Positions 24,600-33,003 of a stretch of DNA of 64,000 bases are shown piece by piece. The DNA comes from Aphrocallistes beatrix. Lineage: Eukaryota; Porifera; Hexactinellida; Sceptrulophora; Aphrocallistidae. Below the pieces are notes generated by a model. That model searched no databases, had not been told where the DNA came from, and worked only from the letters and a program-made list of their open reading frames with translations. The first letter of the stretch is position 1. The number at the start of each line of letters is the position of its first letter. The position numbers and the translations under genes are program-made. The DNA is taken from assembly GCA_963281255.1 (NCBI GenBank), contig OY725488.1, positions 7,475,524 to 7,539,523 on the forward strand, given 5' to 3'.

Positions 24600-25694
24600 A
24601 TGGACAACTTCCTGAAGTTGGCTAATCCCACGAGTTCTAAGTCTACCGCCAACCCAACAACCATCTCAGCGGCAGAAAAGCTTCGCTCCAAGCGCCTGGA
24701 GCAAACTCCGTGGGTGGAGAAGTACCGGCCCTGGGGAGTGGGAGACGTGGTGTCTCAAGAAGAAGTGGTGGCTGTCATGAAGAAGTGTTTGACGGGTCAG
24801 GACATCCCCAACCTGCTCTTCTACGGGGGACCAGGGACAGGGAAGACCAGCACCATTCTCGCGATGGCGCGTGAAATGTTCGGATCGGACGACATGCAAG
24901 AGCGTGTACTGGAGCTGAACTCATCGGATGAGCGGGGAATCGACGTGATAAGGAATAAAGTGAAAAGTTTTTCTCAGCGAACTGTTCTCTCTCACCGCAG
25001 CGACGGCCTGCCCTGTCCAGCCGTGAAGCTGGTGATTCTGGACGAAGCGGACTCCATGACGCAGGCTGCTCAGGAGGCCCTCCGCCGGATTATGGAGAAA
25101 GAGTCGAGGAGCACAAGATTCTGTCTCATCTGCAACTACATCAGCCGCATCATAGACCCGATCACATCTCGCTGTGCCAAGTTCCGCTTCAAGCCACTGC
25201 CTCGGGACCAGATAGAGGACAAGCTGCGACGCATTTCCGCGGAGGAGGGAGTGCGAGTGAGTGAAGGCGCCCTAGGAGCGCTGTTCGAGGCGTCAGAAGG
25301 GGATCTCCGCAAAGCGATCACTTACCTTCAGTCGATGGCTCGATTTCAGGACGCGGATTCCCAGGCGGAGGCTGAAGCGAATCAGGTGTACGAAATCGCA
25401 GGGTTCATCCCTTCGCAAGTGATGGACGATCTGCTGACAGCTTGCCAATCGGACTCCTACGATCAGCTGGACACGGCGATACGGGCACTGGTAGCAGAGG
25501 GGTACTCTGCCAATCAGCTGCTCTCTCAGCTGCACGACAGAATCCTGCCAGGCACCTTTCTCTCTGACAAGCAGAAGTCCGCTGTGGCGCTCAAACTGGG
25601 ACAGGTGGACAAAAGGATCTCTGATGGAGGCGACGAATATATAAACCTGTTAGATATGTGCTCATTCCTAATGCAGCAGGTGTGCCATTGCTGA
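24600..25694 (+). CDS. RFC4: Replication factor C subunit 4 (clamp loader)
   Basis: Single exon, 364 residues from the ATG at 24600 (MDNFLKLANP). RFC subunits form the AAA+ clamp loader that opens and loads PCNA at primer-template junctions. Walker A is GGPGTGKT (residues 76-83), Walker B VILDEAD (about 145-151), and the SRC box TSRCAKFRF carries the trans-acting arginine (about 189-197). The lead-in PWVEKYRP and the stretch SEGDLRKAITYLQS are typical of RFC4/yeast Rfc2. The C-terminal collar domain is complete, ending in MQQV. The length matches the family (human RFC4 is 363). It opens a tight same-strand run of genes; the next start is 122 bp away. Confidence 0.95.
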   Translation: MDNFLKLANPTSSKSTANPTTISAAEKLRSKRLEQTPWVEKYRPWGVGDVVSQEEVVAVMKKCLTGQDIPNLLFYGGPGTGKTSTILAMAREMFGSDDMQERVLELNSSDERGIDVIRNKVKSFSQRTVLSHRSDGLPCPAVKLVILDEADSMTQAAQEALRRIMEKESRSTRFCLICNYISRIIDPITSRCAKFRFKPLPRDQIEDKLRRISAEEGVRVSEGALGALFEASEGDLRKAITYLQSMARFQDADSQAEAEANQVYEIAGFIPSQVMDDLLTACQSDSYDQLDTAIRALVAEGYSANQLLSQLHDRILPGTFLSDKQKSAVALKLGQVDKRISDGGDEYINLLDMCSFLMQQVCHC

Positions 25695-25815
25695 CTTGAC
25701 TGCTGTTGTTATGTGACGCAGCTCTATTGAAATTGTATTTGTGAGCTCGGATTTCCTAACATGCGTACCTATAGGGCATGACACTTACGAGTAGTCTCGT
25801 CTTAGCAGTGCTAGA

Positions 25816-27009
25816 ATGGCATCCGAAAACTCTTCACAACTCAGCCGACTCGCGCACTACACAAAACTCATCTCACAGCATGAAGCAGTGGACATAAGCG
25901 GCCCCTCCCCCCTCTTCCACCCCTCCCCCTCCTACTTGGAAGGGTATCACGCCACTACTCTCAGCCCATACGGCCAGCAGTACTCCCTCTCGAAGGGGCG
26001 GTTGGAGCTCCTGCAGGCGATAGCTCAGCTCTACTCGCCGCTGATTGGGAGGCAAATCGACCCCCAAACTGACCTCCTCGTGTCCCTTGGGAGCACCGCT
26101 TGCGTGTATGAGATACTCTCCACCTTCTTGAACCCAGGTGATGAAGTCGTTCTCTTTGAACCCGTCCATCCCATCGTGACGTCACAGATAGCGTTGGCTG
26201 GCGGCGTGGCTGTGGTTGTGTCTCTCTCACGCAGGTCTGGAGACGCACTGGGCTGGCTGTTAGACATGGCAGAGCTTCGAAAGGCCTTCACTTCCAAAAC
26301 GAAGCTTGTTCTCATCAACAACCCAAACGAACCTTGTGGTAGGGCGTACTCGCTAGCAGAGCTGCAAGGAATAGCAGACCTGTGCAAGGAGTTCGATACG
26401 CTCTGTGTGACTGATGAGTCGTGCGATAGTTTGGTGTTCGAGGGACGGATGGAGAGAATGTCATCCCTTCCCGGGATGTGGGACCGCACCCTTTCTGTCC
26501 ACTCCGGCGGGAATCTGTTCGGGGTAGAGAACATGAAGCTAGGCTGGGTCATCGGACACGGGGACTTTATAAAGGAGGTCATGAAGTTCCATGTGTTGTT
26601 CTTGTTCCACACACCCACTCCCAACCAGGTTGGCCTCACTCAGGCACTACAGGACCATCTCTCCGCCTCAGAGGGCAAGGGCTGGACCTGTCAGCTGCAC
26701 GAGCAGGCCAAGAGAGCTAAAGACAAGATGTTCTCTCTCTTCACAGATGCAGGGTTCGCTCCCCTCCCCTCCTCTGCCTCCCCCTACTTGTTAGTCGACG
26801 CGTCCTGTTTGGGTCTTAGCGAGGAGCAGTGTGCCTCCGAAGAACTGATCAGGAGGGGAGTGGGCTGTTTTCCTCTTTCTCTATTCACCAGTGACAAAGC
26901 AGTAGGAAACAAAATTGTTTGTGTATCTTTTTTACAGCCACAGTCTGTGATGGACTCTCTCTCCCAGAAACTAAAGGCATCTCTTAACATTACTTCTAAA
27001 AGCACATGA
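25816..27009 (+). CDS. Kynurenine-aminotransferase-like protein, catalytic residues lost
   Basis: Single exon, 397 residues, fold-type I aminotransferase closest by pattern to KYAT1/KYAT3. It aligns along the whole length: YGQQYS...GRLELLQAI, GDEVVLFEP, SSLPGMWDRTLSV, MKLGWVIG. The enzyme's key residues are changed. The PLP-binding lysine of SAGKTFS is Asn233 (SGGNLFG). The cofactor-contacting Asn of NPLG is Glu172 (NEPCG). The Tyr of DEVY is Cys203 (DESC). The substrate-carboxylate Arg of YIRFCF is Val368. Asp200, which holds the pyridine nitrogen, and the lysine of MKLGW remain. The frame is intact, so this looks like a maintained pseudoenzyme, not a decayed gene. An acceptor-like cttagcag ends 7 nt before the ATG. 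Confidence 0.85.
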   Translation: MASENSSQLSRLAHYTKLISQHEAVDISGPSPLFHPSPSYLEGYHATTLSPYGQQYSLSKGRLELLQAIAQLYSPLIGRQIDPQTDLLVSLGSTACVYEILSTFLNPGDEVVLFEPVHPIVTSQIALAGGVAVVVSLSRRSGDALGWLLDMAELRKAFTSKTKLVLINNPNEPCGRAYSLAELQGIADLCKEFDTLCVTDESCDSLVFEGRMERMSSLPGMWDRTLSVHSGGNLFGVENMKLGWVIGHGDFIKEVMKFHVLFLFHTPTPNQVGLTQALQDHLSASEGKGWTCQLHEQAKRAKDKMFSLFTDAGFAPLPSSASPYLLVDASCLGLSEEQCASEELIRRGVGCFPLSLFTSDKAVGNKIVCVSFLQPQSVMDSLSQKLKASLNITSKST

Positions 27010-27159
27010 CTCTCTTGTGATGATTCATTGCTTAACTTTGTAAGGTTTTATTAGCATTTTGTATCTGAAATATTCTCTATCGTTTCTTTTCTGAGACTTA
27101 AGTTTTATTACTTCAGCTAGTAACGTCTCCTTATTTCATTAATGACAGAAGTTAGAGAT

Positions 27160-28125
27160 ATGTCTAGCAAGGAGCAGGTGATAGCATCTCTCGAGGATTT
27201 CGGGTTCACTAGCGAGCAGGCGGAGGAAGCTTGGATTAAGACCGGCGGAAATACTCTGGAGACTGCTCTGAACTATTTGGTGGAGCAACAGGAGGGTGCA
27301 GCACCAGCGCCGGAAGAAGATTCAGCTGCCAAACCGTCTTCCTCTCCAGGAGGAGCTGGCAAGAGTGCGGAGGGCGTGGATGGCACAGAGAACGTGGCGG
27401 CAGCGCAGAGTCTCAAGTGCGACGAGTGTGGAAAGCAGCTCCGCAACACAGAGGACGCAGAGGTACACGCAGCACGCACGGGCCATGCCAGCTTCTCTGA
27501 GAGTTCAGAGTCCGTGCAGCCTTTGACGCAGGAGCAGCGCGAAAAGCAGATGGCCAGGCTGGAGGAGCTGAGGCAAGCTAAGCGGGTCCAGCGAGAGGAG
27601 GAAGAGAAGGCTCGCGTGAAGGACCAAGAGCTGAAGCGAAGAGAAGTGGGGAAACAGATCACAAATGCTAAGCACGAGCGCGAGAAGCAAGAGGCTATGC
27701 TAATCGCGGACCAGAGGCGGAGAGAGAAAATCGAGCAAGCTCAGGCGAAGAAGCGTATCAAGGAGGAGATAGCAAAGGACAGAGCAGACAAAGCAGCAGC
27801 TGTGAATAGTGCGAAGAAGTCCGCACCAGCTACTGATGCCGGCACGGGGACAGCCCCAGGGGGTGCAGAGGCTCCCAAGGAGAAGAAGGAGTACACGGAG
27901 TGCAAGCTGAATATCAGACTCCCCGACGGAAAATCTCTCCCTAAGAGCTTCAAGCCTGAACAGCTCCTGAATGACGTCCGTCTCTTTGTAGTGACAGAGA
28001 CTGGAATGCTCGATTTTGATATTGGGACAACTTTCCCAAGAAAAGTATTCGCTCACGAAGATTATAGTAAGACTTTGAAACAGCTGGGGCTGGTACCTTC
28101 TGCCGCGGTTGTAATCAGCAAGTAG
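27160..28125 (+). CDS. UBXN1: UBXN1/SAKS1-like UBA-UBX adaptor of p97/VCP
   Basis: Single exon. UBA domain at about residues 3-42 (VIASLEDFGFTSEQAEEAW), then a C2H2-type finger (CDECGKQLR...HAARTGH), a long charged coiled coil (about residues 125-225), and a C-terminal UBX domain (CKLNIRLPDGKSL... LKQLGLVPSAAVVISK). UBXN1 binds ubiquitin through UBA and the p97 N-domain through UBX, and works in protein degradation and signalling control. The finger is absent from human UBXN1 but, as I recall, occurs in invertebrate and fungal relatives. I chose the ATG at 27160 (321 residues) because a pyrimidine-rich acceptor-like site (aatgacag) ends at 27148; an upstream in-frame ATG at 27142 would add six residues. 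It starts 150 bp after the aminotransferase-like gene. Confidence 0.88.
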   Translation: MSSKEQVIASLEDFGFTSEQAEEAWIKTGGNTLETALNYLVEQQEGAAPAPEEDSAAKPSSSPGGAGKSAEGVDGTENVAAAQSLKCDECGKQLRNTEDAEVHAARTGHASFSESSESVQPLTQEQREKQMARLEELRQAKRVQREEEEKARVKDQELKRREVGKQITNAKHEREKQEAMLIADQRRREKIEQAQAKKRIKEEIAKDRADKAAAVNSAKKSAPATDAGTGTAPGGAEAPKEKKEYTECKLNIRLPDGKSLPKSFKPEQLLNDVRLFVVTETGMLDFDIGTTFPRKVFAHEDYSKTLKQLGLVPSAAVVISK

Positions 28126-28387
28126 AACTTGAGGAATGTGAGCATTCCTGTGTAGCATATTTTGAGCTTGTAGCAATGACATGGTGTAAAGGGGGATACA
28201 TATAGTCTATTGAAATTATAACATTTTGTTACAGTCATGTTCATTCATTTGTGAAATAGCTTTTATGGAAAGTTGAGTGTACAAATGGAATTTTATTGTT
28301 ACTTTCTAGTGCCTATCGCCTAATTTCAGTGTGTTAACAGTCCCGGTTTTGAAATCTTGTTTTCGCACACGACGAGGTGCGTGCGAG

Positions 28388-29242
28388 ATGAGAGAGAAGC
28401 TGGTGTGTCCGATCGAGACTTGTGTCAGACATCAGCAGCCGTTCAGGAGCAAGAACAACCTTCAGCAGCATGTGCACTCCCTGCACTCAGGGAGGCCATA
28501 CAGGTGTGGCAAATGTGGCCGCTCTTTCGGACTGCGTTACCGTTGTGTGGGACATGAGCTAGAGTGCGGATTCAAGTTTCAGTGCAGCGAGTGTGGAAAG
28601 CGCATCCCTTCTTCTCAAGCCTTGGAACTCCACTGCAGGCGCAGCAAGCACCACAGCACGACAGCACGCGATCAGCTGATCCAGTCCGAAAGGGTGTCGT
28701 TCGATGCCGTCAGGAAGAAGGATAAACGGAAGAGGATCCCTCTCCTAAAACCCAATCAGCAGTTGAGATCCTCCCCCCTCTATCTGAAGGCTCTCGCTCA
28801 CTCGCTTTTGAGTCAACTGGAGCTCGTCTCTCAGAAGATGCCGCGATTAGCTAAGAGGAAGGAACTTAGAGATGCATCCACTCAGACTGCTAGAGACTCG
28901 CCCCCTCAAACTGTTCCCATTTCGCCTCTCTTCCTACCTACGGACACCCACTTCCCCTTGTTCCCTCCCTCTCATCTCCTGCTCTCAGACACTCAGACAC
29001 AGACATACGCAGCTGAATCACACACAGAGTCCGTCCAGACTAATCCAGTCAGCTCGCACTCTCCCTCCACGGAGCACGCCCAGGTCCAGACCCAACTCTC
29101 CTATGAAGGCTGGTCTCCGGACTGGTCTCTCTTCTCCCACTCACATTCTGATAATCTCTTCGACTTTGGCACACAGACTTATGAGACTCTGCTAGGGCAA
29201 GAGTTAGGTCTTATGGATAGCAGTGTTCAGACCTATTTCTGA
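28388..29242 (+). CDS. ATMIN: ATMIN/ASCIZ-like zinc-finger factor with LC8-binding motifs
   Basis: Single exon, 284 residues from the ATG MREKLVCPIETC. The N-terminal quarter holds C2H2-type fingers (CPIETC...H, CGKCGRSF...H, CSECGKRI...H..). The C-terminal half is Ser/Thr/Gln-rich with at least six TQT or VQT cores: STQTA, DTQTQTY, SVQTN, QVQTQ, GTQTY and SVQTY (the last two residues before the stop are YF). This is the ATMIN/ASCIZ plan: fingers bind the promoter of the dynein light chain gene DYNLL1, and the TQT array binds the LC8 protein so that LC8 feeds back on its own transcription. Human ATMIN is much longer (over 800 residues); this is a compact version. The open frame extends upstream to a GTG at 28331, just after an acceptor-like atttcag. 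Confidence 0.85.
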   Translation: MREKLVCPIETCVRHQQPFRSKNNLQQHVHSLHSGRPYRCGKCGRSFGLRYRCVGHELECGFKFQCSECGKRIPSSQALELHCRRSKHHSTTARDQLIQSERVSFDAVRKKDKRKRIPLLKPNQQLRSSPLYLKALAHSLLSQLELVSQKMPRLAKRKELRDASTQTARDSPPQTVPISPLFLPTDTHFPLFPPSHLLLSDTQTQTYAAESHTESVQTNPVSSHSPSTEHAQVQTQLSYEGWSPDWSLFSHSHSDNLFDFGTQTYETLLGQELGLMDSSVQTYF

Positions 29243-29281
29243 CTTGGACAATTCAACTATTTGAGATTTACATATTATTAT

Positions 29282-29308
29282 ACGTATATGTACTACGTAC
29301 ATATACGT
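29282..29308. terminator. Perfect 12-bp inverted repeat after ATMIN
   Basis: ACGTATATGTAC (29282-29293) and GTACATATACGT (29297-29308) form a hairpin with a 3-nt loop, 40 bp past the ATMIN stop and directly before a mobile element. It may be a 3'-end processing structure or an older insertion scar; the class label is tentative. Confidence 0.35.
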
Positions 29309-29310
29309 CT

Positions 29311-29769
29311 CCAGGGAATGAAAGGTTCACGAACGGACTGAATAAACGCAATTCAGTTCATTTCAAATTGGCGCACATTCAGTTCGTTCACGTTCACCTT
29401 CAACTCCACTAGCGTTCGTTCAGTTCGTTCACCTCTAGACTGTGTCGCCCCGCCCGCGAAGATGTCGGCATATCCTCTTGAGGCCCTGGTGGTGGTTAAG
29501 TACAACAAGCAGACATGAGTCCACGAGGCCAGGGATGTCTGGAATTAGCACTTAGTGATCTATTTCTATTTACTCGTTCAGTTAGTTCACGCTTTCGTTC
29601 AAAAAAGTTCACGTTCAAATGGTACGGATCAAGCCTTCGTTCATTTAGTTTGTTCAACTGCCGTTTGGCAACCGTTGGCTTTCGTTCAGTTCGTTCAGTG
29701 TAAATCCCTTAAAAGCTTTGCGTTCAGTTCAAGTTCAATAAGTTCGTTAGTGAACCTTTCATTCCCTGG
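29311..29769. mobile_element. 459-bp foldback element with 20-bp terminal inverted repeats
   Basis: CCAGGGAATGAAAGGTTCAC (29311-29330) is the exact reverse complement of 29750-29769. The interior is crowded with GTTCA/GTTCG steps (for example TTCAGTTCGTTCAC), so each half is made of degenerate copies of a short unit. It has no transposase ORF. It lies between ATMIN and AP3S, and removing it would leave a gap of about 150 bp, like the other gaps in this gene run. I see no firm target duplication. Confidence 0.75.
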
Positions 29770-29855
29770 CGTACTCTCAATTACATACTGCGACAACTAT
29801 GTTTAGAATTGCGGATAACTTTTCGTTTATTTCCTCCGTTGCTAGCAGAACCAGG

Positions 29856-30482
29856 ATGATCAGAGCTATAATCGTATTCAACAACTTTGGCAAACCTCGC
29901 CTGGTAAAGTTCTACGAGCACCACTCAGTGGAAAAACAGCAGCGCATGATCCGCGAAGTGTTCCACCTGGTGTCACGCCGAGATGAGTCGTTGTGCAACT
30001 TCTTAGAGGTAGGTCCCCTCATCTCGGACGAAGACATAAAGCTGATCTACCGCCAGTACGCAACGCTCTACTTCGTGATCTGCGCAGACTCGTCAGAGAG
30101 CGAACTGGGCATCCTGGACATGATCCAGGTGCTGGTGGAGACACTGGACAAGTGCTTCGAGAGTGTGTGCGAGTTGGACTTCATCTTCCACATGGACAGG
30201 ATTCACTACGTGCTGGATGAGGTCATAATGGGCGGACTCGTGCTTGAGACCAATCAGGCAGATGTGATGGCTGAGTTAGACGAACACGCCAAGGTGAGAA
30301 AAATGGAGAGCACTGCCACCGCATACGTGAAGGATACCCTCTCCTCGGCGCCAAACCGAGCAGCCACTGCTGCCAAGAATCTGAAGAACACCGACATCAG
30401 CGCTCTGCCTCAGAAGATGATTCCTTCTTTCCCCAAAGGATTCTCTCTCAAATCACTGAAGGGCAACAGCCTTCAGAACTAG
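29856..30482 (+). CDS. AP3S: AP-3 adaptor complex sigma subunit
   Basis: Single exon, 208 residues. It begins MIRAIIVFNNFGKPRLVKFYEH, the standard sigma-adaptin start, and continues through RRDESLCNFLE, YATLYFVICADSSESELGILDMIQVLVETLDKCF and VCELDFIFH to VLDEVIMGGLVLETN. AP-3 sorts cargo from endosomes to lysosomes and related organelles. The tail of about 60 residues after the core is rich in Ser/Lys and slightly longer than in human AP3S1 (193 residues). The start is fixed by the conserved N-terminus, and a strong acceptor-like tract (ttcctccgttgctagcag) ends 7 nt before it. An upstream in-frame ATG at 29799 is not conserved. Confidence 0.93.
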   Translation: MIRAIIVFNNFGKPRLVKFYEHHSVEKQQRMIREVFHLVSRRDESLCNFLEVGPLISDEDIKLIYRQYATLYFVICADSSESELGILDMIQVLVETLDKCFESVCELDFIFHMDRIHYVLDEVIMGGLVLETNQADVMAELDEHAKVRKMESTATAYVKDTLSSAPNRAATAAKNLKNTDISALPQKMIPSFPKGFSLKSLKGNSLQN

Positions 30483-30658
30483 TCAGTCCCACCCTTAGCT
30501 CATTCCACAGTTTGTTATTTGTAATTGGTAATTTGTATATTCAGTGTTTGAGGAATTTATTTTGCTATCACTTTACTTCATTTATTGTTGATATATCACT
30601 TTTCCATATCCAAATAATACTATCTTCCAACAACTTTTTCATACTCACATATTTAAGT

Positions 30659-30830
30659 AACAAGCGCGCTTCGTTTGCTTGCGCTGCGCAGCTGGCGGCG
30701 GATACAACCCCGCCAGAGGCGTCCTTTGGGCGCTTAGGCTCACATTGATTAATTATAAGGCACGCAAGCGTGCTTCGCGCACTTGCGTAGCGCGGCTAGC
30801 AAACATTGTTCGCAGAGTTCGTGGGGATAT
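30659..30830. repeat. Two copies of a GC-rich hairpin-chain repeat
   Basis: AAGCGCGCTTCG...GCTTGCGCTGCGC begins the first copy (to about 30756), ending TTGATTAATTATA. A second, divergent copy follows at 30757-30830 (CGCAAGCGTGCTTCGCG, CGCACTTGCGTAGCGCG). Each copy is a string of short palindromes in otherwise AT-rich DNA. Relatives are at 33004, 33687, 33836, 42463 and 43102. Reading frames across these copies are by-products of the repeat. Confidence 0.75.
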
Positions 30831-31280
30831 CAGCAAATTCAGAATCGATCGATTCGAAAATGCAATATTAGGAATCTGCAGGCCCAAAAAAAAGAGGTCA
30901 ACAGTTGAAAGCTAGTTCCCAACATCTCTTTGAGAATTGTATACTTTATGTAGCTATCATAAACAAATACGATATTCGGAATCTACACCCCTAAAAACCC
31001 CATGTTAGCCTTTAGAAGCAAGTGTCTAGCATATTTTTAAAATTAGCCAAAAGGTGTAAATAAGATGTATACATAGCATTCTATATACTAAGGCAATGGC
31101 ACTCACCAAAAAATTGGTACCATGGATTGGTTAAATACTTCAATCCTAAAACCGTTAATTAAATAACTGTTATTATCAACTATATAATTATCTCATATTG
31201 TGAGTTCATGGTTGTTTAAATATTCATTTTGAAAATATTATGTAACCACAATATTTATATTTACTTCACATACAACACTA

Positions 31281-31530
31281 GTGGATTACAATAATGTATT
31301 GTTTTGCTGCATATTATTTCTATTACTCATTTATAATACCTCACTTGACAATACTAATTGCATAAATCATTTGGACGAGATGTCTTGTCTCGTGCCTGAC
31401 TCGACTTCCAATTACAGAGGAGTAGAACACTTCATGAAGTTTTTCAATTTCCTAAAGATGGTGCTCGTCGTGAAAATGGTATCGAGCCATTCCAAGACGT
31501 GTGAATACTACCAGAACAACAAGATCACGG
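31281..31530 (+). CDS. Possible orphan exon encoding a hydrophobic leader and Cys-containing segment
   Basis: An open frame of about 83 codons between an acceptor-like ...caacactag (ends 31280) and a good donor (acgg|gtgagt at 31531). The peptide begins with a strongly hydrophobic run (VLFCCILFLLLIY), then several cysteines (NCINH, MSCLVP, KTCEYY). It has no in-frame ATG before the hydrophobic run, and only one further in (31380). I recognise no domain. It may be an exon of a secreted-protein gene captured in the inverted-repeat unit, or chance. Confidence 0.25.
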
Positions 31531-31757
31531 GTGAGTGATTTCTTAAGTAATGTAGTTCATTATTCTAGAATCATGCATATATACATACTCAAGTTGGGTA
31601 GAAACAATTGACTGAATTTAAAAGACCAAGAAAAAGTGTTGCCTTCCCCAAATTTAGTAAATGCAATCCTCGTTACTACAAAAACGTGGGCATAAATACC
31701 TTTTTTTAAATTCGGACAAGTGCAATTTAACTAAACGTGCTCCAAATTAACATCGGG

Positions 31758-31816
31758 ACATTTCGCCTTTCCAACCTAACAAGCCTGCTGGTTGTCAGGT
31801 TGGAAAGGCGAAATGT
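31758..31816. repeat. 59-bp hairpin with perfect 20-bp arms
   Basis: ACATTTCGCCTTTCCAACCT at 31758-31777 is exactly complementary to 31797-31816, with a 19-nt loop that can pair further (AACAA with TTGT). The geometry is compatible with a small foldback or a hairpin RNA precursor. It lies inside the 1.9-kb inverted-repeat unit. Confidence 0.65.
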
Positions 31817-31990
31817 AATTTTGGCCCTTAAGATTTTCTATTAGTCAACTTCAGCCGGACTGTTAGCTTATATGATGGATAAGAACAGTGTAGACCAGAA
31901 CTAAACTGTTGAGTTCTTGAAATTCGTTAATGATGTTTAGGAAATGTTCAATGTGAATTGGGTAGGGAAGAATAGTCGTTTAACGACGAT

Positions 31991-32144
31991 CATAGGCGTA
32001 ACTATTTTGATTTTTTCATGGTTAGCTGGGGTGGCGAGATTTGTAAACATATATCAAACTAATGTGGCATGTCACCCCAAGTCAACATAACATTTAGGTC
32101 TGTGGTGGCACGCTACCCCTGCCACCCCTGGAGTTACACCTATG
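31991..32144. mobile_element. hAT-type MITE, 154 bp, perfect 8-bp target duplication
   Basis: CATAGGCGTAACT at the left and AGTTACACCTATG at the right are inverted (one mismatch). ACGACGAT is exactly duplicated at 31983-31990 and 32145-32152. It is nested inside the 1.9-kb inverted-repeat unit, so it inserted after that unit formed. Confidence 0.87.
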
Positions 32145-32360
32145 ACGACGATGTATCTGCACCCTCAGCAGAAATTTAAAACATTTATTCTGGCTCTTCC
32201 CGTACTAATATTATTCATTTGGCATGTGCTACTATGGAACTAAAACATTGTATACACTTCTAATAAAGTTAAGACCTATATATAATGCACTAGTATTGAA
32301 ACAAGAGAATAGTAAACTGGCTAAATTCAAGAACTAATTTAATATATTCTTTGTTTATTT

Positions 32361-32670
32361 GTCAAGTCAAGTCAAGTCAAGTCAAGTCAAGTCATGTCAT
32401 GTCATGTCAAGTCATGTCAAGTCAAGTCATGTCATGTCATGTCATGTCAAGTCAAGTCATGTCATGTCATGTCATGTCATGTCAAGTCAAGTCATGTCAA
32501 GTCATGTCAAGTCAAGTCATGTCATGTCATGTCATGTCATGTCATGTCAAGTCAAGTCATGTCATGTCATGTCATGTCATGTCATGTCATGTCAAGTCAT
32601 GTCAAGTCAAGTAATGTCAAGTCAAGTCAAGTCATGTCAAGTCAAGTCATGTCAAGTCAAGTCAAGTCAA
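32361..32670. repeat. Pentamer satellite (GTCAA/GTCAT), 62 copies
   Basis: There are 62 back-to-back pentamers without a single length change: about 30 GTCAA, 31 GTCAT and one GTAAT. Because 5 is prime to 3 and the unit lacks stops, all three forward frames stay open, which gives false ORFs of the MSSQVKS type. It is followed by two copies of GTCTGTCCCTCAAG (32671-32684 and 32694-32707). Confidence 0.97.
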
Positions 32671-33003
32671 GTCTGTCCCTCAAGCTAAGTCAAGTCTGTC
32701 CCTCAAGTCTCAATATTGTGATTAACTATTCTTTTGATATTTTGTATGTATTAAGTATTAAATAATTCGACTATGTGCATTAAAAACCAAATAATATATC
32801 TCATTTCAATTGTTCTGAAATAATAGTTAGTTTGTCAGGGGGGTGAATGCCTAAATTGATGGAAAATTGAAATACGTATCTACAATATCAAAATTATTGG
32901 TTTTGAAGTATTTAACCAATCCATGGTACTAATTTTTTGGTGAGTGCCATTGCCTTAGTATATAGAATGCTATGATGTATATAATTATTTTATAATTATC
33001 ATA

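Larger units (their letters stand above)
31072..32974. mobile_element. 1.9-kb unit bounded by 72-bp inverted repeats
   Basis: 31072-31143 and 32903-32974 are inverted copies of the same 72 bp with one mismatch (contains AAGGCAATGGCACTCACC). Inside lie a possible exon (31281-31530), a 59-bp hairpin (31758-31816), a hAT MITE (31991-32144) and a pentamer satellite (32361-32670). Long inverted ends suggest a non-autonomous DNA transposon or foldback element that captured or grew other repeats. No transposase is visible and no target duplication is clear. Confidence 0.6.

Noticed and set aside
30679..30915. Arg-rich ORF
   Set aside because: It runs through two hairpin-chain repeat copies whose GC-rich palindromes give Arg/Ala codons.
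31281..31538. Complete small secreted protein gene
   Set aside because: There is no in-frame ATG before the hydrophobic run and a donor site ends the frame, so at most it is one exon; it is kept only as a low-confidence feature.
32361..32670. CRISPR-like array
   Set aside because: The units are 5 bp with no spacers, in a eukaryotic genome.
32351..32765. Three overlapping forward ORFs of SQVKS/HVMSC repeats
   Set aside because: They are by-products of the GTCAA/GTCAT pentamer array, which has no stops in any forward frame.
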